A stretch of 29,330 nucleotides of DNA. Source: a virus. The stretch covers positions 1 to 29,330 of IMG/VR virus record IMGVR_UViG_3300022752_000289; one strand, 5' to 3'. Positions within the stretch are counted from its first letter, which is position 1, and each line of letters opens with the position of its first letter. A program made the translations under genes and the position numbers. Under the pieces are notes generated by a model. That model searched no databases. It saw nothing but the letters and a program-made list of their open reading frames with translations, and had not been told where the DNA came from. Positions 24,201-29,330 of the stretch are shown piece by piece.

Positions 24201-24951
24201 GTACTTCAAACGCAACGCTAAGACCAACGCCTTTAAGAACCTCACCCTTACGAGTCAGGTTTCCTTTCTTGTATGCGTCAATCAGGATGTCAGCGGCTTC
24301 CTCAGCAGTTTTGGGTGAACCAAGCAACCGTTGAGCAATCGGGAACGCACGAAGTGATTTGGCTACGTACGCACCGGGGATAACATCAAGAGCGGCCTGC
24401 CCCAAGGCAGAAGCGGTAGCCTTACCAAGGCTTAGTTCTGGAACTGGCTTCCCTTCTTCCTCGGCGGCTTTTTGCGCTTCAGCCTGCCGTTGCAAGTTTG
24501 AAATTTCATACTGACCTGCGCTAGCACCACCAAACGCGGCGGCGGCACCAATCGGTCCAGTGGGAGCAGCAGCAAACGCTGCGCCAATCGGTGCAACAAG
24601 AGAGCCGAGCGAACTGCCCAGCATTTCTTTAAAGGCTTCCCAGTTCTCGCCCTTGCCAAACCCCCCAACGGATTTGTACTTGGACTCGGCGGCTTTTAGA
24701 AAGGCGTTACGGTTTTCTTTAGTAGGATCAGCAGCGTACGCAGCGGCTTCATCAGCAAGCCCAAGAGAGGTGACTGCTTCTTTAAATGAACCGAAGAACC
24801 CCGCCTTTTCTTTCGGGGCGTTTCCAAGCATCGCCTGTATAGAAAACTGCTGATTAAATGAACTTAATACGTCATTCGGATCAGCGTCTTTAGCGTCTAC
24901 TCGGTACTTATAAAGTTTACCATCCGGCCCACGAATTTTATAAACCGGCAT
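18199..24951 (-). CDS. Giant polyvalent-type virion protein with HExxxH zincin-like domain, 2250 aa
   Basis: A single uninterrupted frame. Residues 1-32 (YKIRGPDGKLYKYRV) resemble the N-terminal tag of large phage virion proteins. Residues ~110-150 are an Ala/Gly-rich hydrophobic stretch. Residues ~330-670 are Pro/Glu/Thr-rich and probably disordered, with a 10-aa tandem repeat. Residues ~675-745 look like a winged helix related to FtsK gamma (AVAFIRSTGKGAAYSLQKHL). Residues ~1080-1240 hold H1141-E-S-L-G-H1146 and, 56 residues later, EELLAE, as in zincins with an HExxxH motif. The C-terminal ~500 residues, with ALNVSSAIVNTT (~1735-1750) and a hydrophobic segment near 1967-2000, resemble the LPD38-type end of polyvalent proteins. 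These are packed in the particle and may enter the host with the DNA. The ATG at 24951 follows the previous stop by 6 nt. Confidence 0.78.
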   Translation of the reverse strand: MPVYKIRGPDGKLYKYRVDAKDADPNDVLSSFNQQFSIQAMLGNAPKEKAGFFGSFKEAVTSLGLADEAAAYAADPTKENRNAFLKAAESKYKSVGGFGKGENWEAFKEMLGSSLGSLVAPIGAAFAAAPTGPIGAAAAFGGASAGQYEISNLQRQAEAQKAAEEEGKPVPELSLGKATASALGQAALDVIPGAYVAKSLRAFPIAQRLLGSPKTAEEAADILIDAYKKGNLTRKGEVLKGVGLSVAFEVPQEIAQQALERWQAGLSLTDEDAREEFKQAAIGAAVLAPIFGGPAGLGEYKAKKQEIAAQYARDAEALFGPELPEGAGIPASMYGQTMQAPVTPPAAPTPSVTPPAAPSVEEPELTDEEIDAQIEARRQARLDRIAEGDREVQQLGLVEEPYQPFKQERTPEYERDAQLGRMARLRRLRQARPDLDDNAIDYLMAEGYSDKQIQEYEPSGREEGLPDVYSDEEIAGTGLPSTQPEPVRPAVTAAEETVTAPSKVEETVSAPGKVEEPEEITTAKDLLSAVDKGGMILNPAKVNNVARNLGLEVSSKAKPVETVERIRQAVSRAETAQYEQEATVTEPAGGERGPEQTAGETAPSVAETDLETVGRSADLFAQRSATDEQGTAGTEPGRVDQPSVSAADVVEGAGELPSTLTPAEEWLAKNKKKRTPEDSDLLNRAVAFIRSTGKGAAYSLQKHLGITMSKAKTLREALLGSGTVVQKTNVKGGKEASNYFVVEGEYKPEAPTRRVEPTVEETTPKPTPTPAEGEAPLTKGEQARRQMDDAEERILRTLPPTLKPEIGMGEYGLRYTDADGNITHKAFKTAAERNNARLELSNNGARGFSTFSREAELVKHEMNFINGMVEPGLPKTKTKTVGGKKVTYMSDQLRAAIEGVKNARSRIKEQLGLFADEETPAVKARGISVSRTEISQLLTKLIKRLREEGKLKTYYSKLLKISNDLKLKDISPKELLKDYEKLKRIEENLDRAETQVGEAKQARLGESDEKGALAERILERLASTEEDEEFAPETEGKRKPLNFREQILYFREGPINRFKRRKSGTRGLKAADAEVAIEAFIRNWRNAPKIVVVQNYKELPMEEGVDPESYADTLGMTSGDTVYIVADNVRSMSELKAVLYHESLGHYGLGQLFREQLTKVMHDIYRTNAKVRAAADAWLDANPDAYPEDTYSQAEREALAVEELLAEHAEDGPMRDASWRRAFYRAASLIRKFARALARMVGKDLAYSNSEVADIIIQAHDKVLTGKVNLIPRYNNVRFMRTQYQKTLTDALDYVSKKAPEATKKILEGNVNALSRLPINMQNFRLKTLSMHHMSELFEKYAPSIARLEKLFERVAASDTQMQTAFAKTYSDYRKIFRDNQQYVEEFDEVAHLVNLSQVPLFQWNDVSKKFEIDPASNQIRSIPVNSAQYNALNEKDKVLHEAAVRFNSLPAIMQQTMINIASDYRNYSDQMFAIKFKELLSKLSPAVAQRIQNQFQTNRLQFYLPLRREQGGEYKLRWIDAEGREVSKLYSSEAARMFAEKEATAEGGSNFVPSMVENPRGVSRRVPTGLLKELSDGVEKSLRDAGVDDMSIDSTLAFIFDTFVDYAPGGNNLRQEISSRKQFVHNGVTYYGRIGFDTDVLGVYGNAVPTIIHQLNNLKYLMRIENIRKDINAELEKYDANKQTDPRYTELPDVSQDLASKIKANLDERIAFAKNPYYSPYVYTLSKANYLFSIALNVSSAIVNTTIIPMMTWPTLAAKYGVVDASLAIAQATKIYFKNSYTDPRTGKLRFNATPTFGAGPLNRELELLHRTLENRSVVGTAAEQELRQAEAIKIKGYEGLSAKVDLIMSYAFRTSERYNREVTALAAYMLARNINPDGSQRTQGRGQASVRKATEEAIRLNKDVNGASLAETNNSLYQTDIGRIVLTFRTHAINMIINLAITMRNAVEAVDPDPDQRKLLTSMARRKLLGVFGATYMFAGIKGLPLYGAAEVLASWLMGDDDEPYDLEQEILDSVGTLGLNGPVNELFNIDVASRTGFNGLLWRDDPKRLAEIGAPLYIMERIAGPTYGLVERARRGFDDFSNGHMVRGLEEFTPAPIRNMIKGTRYAIDGALTKDGLPLVDDVNAYNSVMQILGFAPADLAVSQSQLGATYQTGEKLKNRRVALLTKFYSARKADNPEAMEDALESIRAFNQANPSLGITGDTLVRSFRERERRAAEAIGGVRQPRNLRLATSKYVADLEDEDEDFF
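23405..23464 (-). repeat. 30-nt tandem repeat in the giant gene
   Basis: Two adjacent 30-nt units (23405-23434 and 23435-23464) differ at a few positions and encode VEETV[T/S]AP[S/G]K twice. A partial third unit (TCTTCA) follows. It lies in the Pro/Glu/Thr-rich region, where slippage can change length without breaking the fold. Confidence 0.7.
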
Positions 24952-24957
24952 GGCTTG

Positions 24958-26559
24958 TTAATCCTCTTCTATAGCCTCAATTGTACCGCTAAGCCCTTTA
25001 CCACCGCTCAAACTTCCAAGGAGGTCTTGTAAGGCTTTTCCTTGTTCTTGCTGACTCATTTTATTGTAGCCGGTTATTAACATTGGGGCATTTTGTAAAA
25101 GAGTTTGCATAACTTTTGAACGTTGAATTGAAGCGGCTTCAGCGTATCGTTTATCTTGAGAAGCAAGTTGTGCCGCCGTACGACGATCTGCACCGCTCTC
25201 ACGGGTTTGCAACTCAGCAATACCCTGCTCACTTTGAATACGAGCCATGCCAAGAGCGCGAAGATTTGCCTTCGCTTCTTTCTCCAAGGCATTAGCATCT
25301 TTAATGTTGCCAGCCTTTCGCATCTCTTCGGCTTGATCCAAAGCAAAACGATTGTCGGCAATCCTATCTTTGATCGCTTGGTTCTCTTTCAATGCAGCCT
25401 GATACAACTTGGTACCCGTAGTACCACCGATAGCGGCAGCGCCAAGGAACCCAGTACGATCACGGCCACGACGAGAAGCGGCTTCTGCCATAGCAAAGCC
25501 AGCCTGTGCCAACGCCATGCGCTTGTCTTGCTCCAAACCCTTGCCTGCTTCCATTTCACGCTGAGTAAGGTAATCCCCACGGCGTTTAGAAGCCTCACCA
25601 ATACCTTGTTTTTTCTGCAAGGTTTCTATATCAGCAAGGTTCTGCTCCACTGTTTTTTCAGCGGCAGGTTTTAACTGATTCTCAATATTAGTGTATGCAG
25701 TACGGACGTTACCAAAATTACCGTAACCGCCACCAAGTCCGGGGACCGCTGCACCAGAAGGTTTAGGAGGAGCAGGCCTTTCAACAGGGGGCGCTGCAGG
25801 AACATCAGATACAGGTGCAACATATTTAATACCACGCCGCTCAGCCTCTGCTCTTGCAGCCGCTTCACCTCTGGTGCTGATTTCTTTTTCCTGTGCGCCC
25901 TTACGCTTCATGATCAGTTCTTGGTAGCGAGGTTTGCTTCGCTCCCAGAGAGTTGCCGACGCAGGGTCAACATACGGCGACATCGACACATTTTTCTGCA
26001 ACTGAAGAAGTCCAGCGAGTTCTTTCTCCTCGTCAGACGTAAGCAGGTCACCTTCCGTCACATCTTCAAATGAACTGGTAGGAGCACCAAGCGCTTGAAA
26101 CCCAGAGCGCGGCGTACCGCTCGCCATATGTACAACGTCCCCACCATCAGCGAAGGCAACGATGCCACCGCCAGCAAACTGCGGATACTGCATACGACCG
26201 GCATCAATCGCGCCAAGTCCACGATCCATCGGTTCCGGAGCCGGTGCTCCTGCCTGCATCTGTTGGATGTTGCCGCCCTGACGCATCTGGTCACGGAGTT
26301 GCTGCTGCATCCGCTGTTGCATGTCCATCTGACCGATCTGATCTTTGATCGTAGGCGGAGTTTGCGGAGGCTGAACTTGCTGCTGCTTCAAACGTTGGAA
26401 CTGATTCATCATGGTGTAGAGATCAGTCAGCGGAGCCACGCCTTGCGTAGACATTCCTTTAACGTAGGCAATCGCCTGATCGACGGGCATACCTTTCTGA
26501 ATGGCCTGCTGAAGCGAAGCCATCATCGAACGACCTGTGCTGCTAACCGGACCGAACAT
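24958..26559 (-). CDS. Coiled-coil Gly-rich virion-associated protein, 533 aa
   Basis: The ATG at 26559 directly abuts the previous stop; the Shine-Dalgarno GGGGGG lies inside the upstream gene. Residues ~55-105 are Gln/Met-rich. At ~130-150 there is the Gly-rich motif YPQFAGGGIVAFADGG, followed by a long charged helical region (about 280-500) with Ala/Glu/Lys/Gln coiled-coil character. There is no enzyme motif. The motif FA[D/G]GG is shared with the gene at 28204. Its place in the late operon next to virion-type genes suggests a structural or ejected protein. The exact role is unknown. Confidence 0.7.
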   Translation of the reverse strand: MFGPVSSTGRSMMASLQQAIQKGMPVDQAIAYVKGMSTQGVAPLTDLYTMMNQFQRLKQQQVQPPQTPPTIKDQIGQMDMQQRMQQQLRDQMRQGGNIQQMQAGAPAPEPMDRGLGAIDAGRMQYPQFAGGGIVAFADGGDVVHMASGTPRSGFQALGAPTSSFEDVTEGDLLTSDEEKELAGLLQLQKNVSMSPYVDPASATLWERSKPRYQELIMKRKGAQEKEISTRGEAAARAEAERRGIKYVAPVSDVPAAPPVERPAPPKPSGAAVPGLGGGYGNFGNVRTAYTNIENQLKPAAEKTVEQNLADIETLQKKQGIGEASKRRGDYLTQREMEAGKGLEQDKRMALAQAGFAMAEAASRRGRDRTGFLGAAAIGGTTGTKLYQAALKENQAIKDRIADNRFALDQAEEMRKAGNIKDANALEKEAKANLRALGMARIQSEQGIAELQTRESGADRRTAAQLASQDKRYAEAASIQRSKVMQTLLQNAPMLITGYNKMSQQEQGKALQDLLGSLSGGKGLSGTIEAIEED

Positions 26560-28191
26560 TTATCTACCCCCCGTGGTGCTACCCATGCCACCAAACAGGC
26601 TACCCAATCCTAACCCCACGCCAGCGATCTGTCCGAACAAACTACCGGGCTGCTGGTAAAAATTCTGCGTACTTGCCGTTGAAGGGATGCCACGCAGGAT
26701 GCCCATACCAAACTCAGCCTGACGATACGGGAACTGCTGCTGGTTCAAGAAGTCTTGATACTGTTGGTTAAGCATCTCTTGGCTCAGAGCCTGCTGCTGA
26801 CCGCCAGCGCCCAACAAGGCTTGGTTGATTCCCATCTGCTGCTGGTACTGCTGCATGCCAAGACCGCCCAAGGCACCTGCCGCAGCCAACTGCTGCTGAA
26901 TACCCTGCAGCCCGTAGTTCGCACCGAACTGACGAGATTGCTCGGCAAGGTTAGCACCGGCAAGCCCATACTGAGCGCGTTGCGCGGCGTTCTGTTGCGA
27001 GAACTGATTAGCCTGCGCCAGTTGAGAAAGCGCCTGCTGCTGGTTCTGAAGTTGCGCCGCTTGATTAAGTTGCTGCGCCTGCATGCCCTGACCGGCACCA
27101 AACTCCGAAGCACGTTGTTTGGCGGCTTGATTAAGTTGGGCCGCTTGCAAAGCCGCTTGCTGGTTAGCCAGAGCCGCTTGCATATCTTGTTGCGAACCGA
27201 ACTCAGCCGAACGCTGAAACGCACCTTGGTTAGCCAATTGCGCCTGCAAGTTCTGTCCTGCACCCAATGACTGAATGCCCATCGCCGCTTGCAAGTTTTG
27301 GCGAGCAACATCTTGGATGGCCGCTTGGTTAGCAAGTTCTGCCTGCATTCGTTGGGCTTGATCAACGTTGTACTGTTGCAAACCTTGCTGATAAGCACTT
27401 TGCCGTCCAGTAGCCTCAATATCGCCCATCTGATTAGCCAGATTGCGACGGGCTTCTGCTTCTACCAACGCTTCGCGTGTACCGCCACGGGCACCGGAAC
27501 GAATGCCTGCCGCTTGCAAACCGGGAATCTGTCGTGCGTAGTCTTGAACTGCTGCACGTTTCTGACGCTCAACAACGTCCTGCATGTACGGCGACATGTA
27601 TTGCGCCGCTGCACCAAGACCAAATTGCTGTGCGCCAACAAGCGCAGCCGGACCCATGCGGTACTCTTTGAGCCTTTGCTCACGTACACGCTCTGGATCA
27701 TAGTTATAAGTAGACGCAACTCGCTCAGCCTGAATTTGATCCGGCGAATATGCACCGGGTGCCGAGACTTGCTGATAAGACGTACCCATCCGTTCAAATG
27801 CCGGATCGGTGTAATAGTTTGTATTAGCAGTACCGTTATAGTTAAGTCTACTCGCAGTATCCCCAGCAATCGTTGCAAGGTCAGTTGCTTTTCCAAGTTG
27901 AGACGGGATTCCCATCCCATAAATATTTTCAAAGGCTTTTAACTGTGCGGGAGAAAACTCCGCCGTGCGCTGCCCCGCCACCATTTGTGGCTGACCTTTA
28001 TCGTCCATGACGATGTTGCCGTCGGCGTCACGCTTGGGAACCATGTAAGGCTGATAGCCCAGATTCATCAAGCCACTGCCGGGGACGTTGGGATCGCCAA
28101 ATACGTTGCCTAAAATTTGATAGGCATACGGCTTCATCCAATCCGGAATGTTGGAAGTAACTTGAGTTGTTTCAGTCGGTTGAGTAGCCAT
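26560..28191 (-). CDS. Gln/Ala-rich virion protein with 11-residue repeats, 543 aa
   Basis: The ATG at 28191 has a GGGAGCG Shine-Dalgarno. Residues 1-120 form an N-terminal domain (IPDWMKPYAYQILGNVFG, then RTAEFSPAQLKAFENIYG). From residue 286 to about 484 the sequence is Gln/Ala/Asn-rich with a regular 11-residue periodicity. It ends with FPYRQAEFGMGILRGIPST and a Gly-rich hydrophobic tail. Proteins of this architecture occur in late operons of phages of this type and are likely part of the tail or of an internal/ejected complex. No enzymatic residues are seen. Confidence 0.72.
   Translation of the reverse strand: MATQPTETTQVTSNIPDWMKPYAYQILGNVFGDPNVPGSGLMNLGYQPYMVPKRDADGNIVMDDKGQPQMVAGQRTAEFSPAQLKAFENIYGMGIPSQLGKATDLATIAGDTASRLNYNGTANTNYYTDPAFERMGTSYQQVSAPGAYSPDQIQAERVASTYNYDPERVREQRLKEYRMGPAALVGAQQFGLGAAAQYMSPYMQDVVERQKRAAVQDYARQIPGLQAAGIRSGARGGTREALVEAEARRNLANQMGDIEATGRQSAYQQGLQQYNVDQAQRMQAELANQAAIQDVARQNLQAAMGIQSLGAGQNLQAQLANQGAFQRSAEFGSQQDMQAALANQQAALQAAQLNQAAKQRASEFGAGQGMQAQQLNQAAQLQNQQQALSQLAQANQFSQQNAAQRAQYGLAGANLAEQSRQFGANYGLQGIQQQLAAAGALGGLGMQQYQQQMGINQALLGAGGQQQALSQEMLNQQYQDFLNQQQFPYRQAEFGMGILRGIPSTASTQNFYQQPGSLFGQIAGVGLGLGSLFGGMGSTTGGR
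26740..27336 (-). repeat. Hendecad (11-residue) repeat region in the protein
   Basis: The coding segment for residues ~286-484 splits into about 18 units of 11 residues with one extra residue. Examples are LANQAAIQDVA, LANQGAFQRSA, EFGSQQDMQAA, LANQQAALQAA, LNQAAKQRASE, FGAGQGMQAQQ, LNQAAQLQNQQ. Two of these form a 22-residue superunit that occurs twice. An 11-residue period is typical of right-handed or straight helical coils. Confidence 0.7.
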
Positions 28192-28203
28192 GATCGCTCC
28201 CGA

Positions 28204-29330
28204 TTAGGCAGGTAGCATACGGTCAGCATTTACGGCAGGGGCTTGTTTAGTCTTGCCCGTGCGAGCCTCGCGTAGCCGATCCATCATTGCATAAAGTTTT
28301 TTGGCCCCGGCTTTGGTGGAGCCATTACCGAGATGCGATACCACATCGGCAGGAACGACAAATTCGCCGTCTGCCAGAGCAGCACGTTGTACACGTTTAC
28401 CACGAATTACTGCGGGGATGTCATCCGACATACCGTCGCCGGGGCCATCTAGCAACTTGCCACCCGCCAAGTACTCGGTATCGCCACCGCCAGCAAATCC
28501 AAAATTAACTTCGTTGGTACCAATCTCACCGCCGTCAGCAAACGTTTGATCACCGTAAGGATTGGGCGGAGTGGGAATACCTTGCTGAGTACCTTCAGCC
28601 GGAGGAGCCGGAGGTTGCATCGACTTGGGCAACGCCCCTGCATAGACAGGTTTCTGACTAACGATCTTGTAGTTCTTATCCCCCTTCACTTGGGCATTGC
28701 TGATTGGATTGCCCTGCATGAAGTTATAGATAAGGTCTTTCATCATAAAGTCCTGAACAACCCGCGCCTTGTCGTCTTGCGGGCCAGACCCCATAGAGTT
28801 CAACCACGGTTGAACTGTTGAAGCATAAATCTGTTCAGCGGTTGCGCCTTCTTTAATCTTGCCATCCTTCACCGCATTGTTAATGACTTGCGTCATGTCA
28901 TACAGGAAGTCTTCATTGCCCTTACGCCCGTACGCAGCCTGCCCCGCAAATTCATTTTTATTGGTGCGATAGAAGTTAATAAATCCTTGAGCAAGTTCAG
29001 CAGCAGGTGCCGTACCAAGGCCACGACCTTGATCAACGCCTCTCCAATAATTACGAAGAGCAACGTCACCCATCTCCTTATCTTGAACAAGCGAAGCACC
29101 AATCGCAGCGACAGCGGCGGCGGCGGCGGCCGTAATCGGTCCACCACCAAGTAGCGCAGCGGTAGCAGCAGCATTAGCAGCAGCCTTACCTTCTTTGCCC
29201 TGACTAATTCCTTGGTATGTCTGTTGTGCGCCAAGAGCCGCTGCTAGATAAGGCGCGGCTTTCATAACATTGCTACCAACATTTGAAAGGGTGCTTCCCA
29301 TACCGGATTGAGCAGCCGTTAATCCGGGAA
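28204..29330 (-). CDS. Virion-associated protein with Gly-rich conserved C-terminus (5' end outside window)
   Basis: The frame is open to the right edge (codons before the ATG at 29301 read PGLTAAQSG without a stop), so the N-terminus probably lies outside. The visible part starts with a hydrophobic Ala/Gly-rich region (ANAAATAALLGGGPITAAAAA) that may insert in membranes. A helical domain follows (ALRNYWRGVDQG, EDFLYDMTQVINNAV). The C-terminus has repeated Gly-Gly motifs (FADGGEIG, GFAGGGDTEYLAGG), then GPGDGMSDDIPAVI, LADGEFVVPADVVSHLG and a basic RTGKTKQ end. I recall this C-terminal block from many phage virion proteins, though its function is not established. It heads the visible late operon; its stop lies 12 nt before the next gene. 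Confidence 0.68.
   Translation of the reverse strand, partial: PGLTAAQSGMGSTLSNVGSNVMKAAPYLAAALGAQQTYQGISQGKEGKAAANAAATAALLGGGPITAAAAAAVAAIGASLVQDKEMGDVALRNYWRGVDQGRGLGTAPAAELAQGFINFYRTNKNEFAGQAAYGRKGNEDFLYDMTQVINNAVKDGKIKEGATAEQIYASTVQPWLNSMGSGPQDDKARVVQDFMMKDLIYNFMQGNPISNAQVKGDKNYKIVSQKPVYAGALPKSMQPPAPPAEGTQQGIPTPPNPYGDQTFADGGEIGTNEVNFGFAGGGDTEYLAGGKLLDGPGDGMSDDIPAVIRGKRVQRAALADGEFVVPADVVSHLGNGSTKAGAKKLYAMMDRLREARTGKTKQAPAVNADRMLPA

Noticed and set aside
22971-24245. Reverse-strand alternative-frame ORFs inside the giant gene (111 and 161 aa)
   Set aside because: They fall in the low-complexity Pro/Glu/Thr region, where several frames stay open; they are Leu/Arg-rich without motifs.
27289-27942. 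217-aa + strand ORF opposite the Gln/Ala-rich virion gene
   Set aside because: It is a shadow of the repetitive Gln/Ala coding sequence; the product is Cys/Leu-rich low complexity and no ribosome binding site is evident.

Overview
The window looks like about 29 kb of a tailed double-stranded DNA bacteriophage (Caudoviricetes). It carries a family A DNA polymerase, an archaeo-eukaryotic-type primase fused to an ATPase, a SNF2 helicase and a very large multidomain virion-type protein. Genes are packed with 1-20 nt junctions, and small ORFs of unknown function are common. No tRNA, rRNA, integrase, terminase, portal or capsid gene is visible, and the host cannot be read from the sequence. The style (Gly/Ala/Gln-rich virion proteins, 2OG oxygenases, an FkbM methyltransferase) resembles phages from aquatic metagenomes; that is an inference. 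Genes at both window ends are cut.

Layout. Bases 1-18202 are all on the + strand and look like the early/middle region. (a) 1-2.1 kb: the C-terminal part of a VWA-domain protein and two unknown genes. A perfect-arm 15-bp palindrome occurs three times here, twice just ahead of a start codon. (b) 2.1-2.9 kb: a VRR-NUC nuclease and an HTH-DUF3310 protein. (c) 2.9-8.0 kb: a chain of genes that mostly overlap by 1-8 nt. It encodes a class I methyltransferase, a TPR-GT-B-GT-A glycosyltransferase fusion, an FkbM methyltransferase, two different 2OG-Fe(II) oxygenases and several tiny membrane proteins. It reads as a modification cassette. (d) 8.0-18.2 kb: the replication module. It has a zinc-finger protein, DNA polymerase A, a Cas4/RecB-like nuclease with four cysteines, an HNH-like protein, a non-coding gap with marked RNA-folding potential, a small membrane protein, a SNF2 helicase, a putative zinc-binding ssDNA-binding protein, an HTH protein, a clear intrinsic terminator, and a primase-helicase.

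Bases 18199-29330 are all on the - strand and converge on the early region. They encode four virion or virion-associated proteins. From 3' to 5' of the operon these are a 2250-aa polyvalent-type protein with an HExxxH zincin-like motif, a coiled-coil Gly-rich protein, a Gln/Ala-rich protein built on an 11-residue periodicity, and a partial protein with a conserved Gly-rich C-terminus. The two transcription units meet with their stop codons overlapping by 4 bp and no visible terminator between them.

How the genes may work together: the + strand unit makes the phage replisome (primase-ATPase, DNA polymerase, ssDNA-binding protein, SNF2 and RecB-like recombination factors) plus enzymes that could decorate a virion, host surface or nucleic-acid target. 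The - strand unit makes late proteins, some probably carried in the particle. Strongest leads for new biology are the structured non-coding gap at 11606-11781, the HExxxH metallopeptidase-like domain inside the giant protein, the glycosylation/hydroxylation cassette with its hidden small ORFs, and the recurring palindrome.
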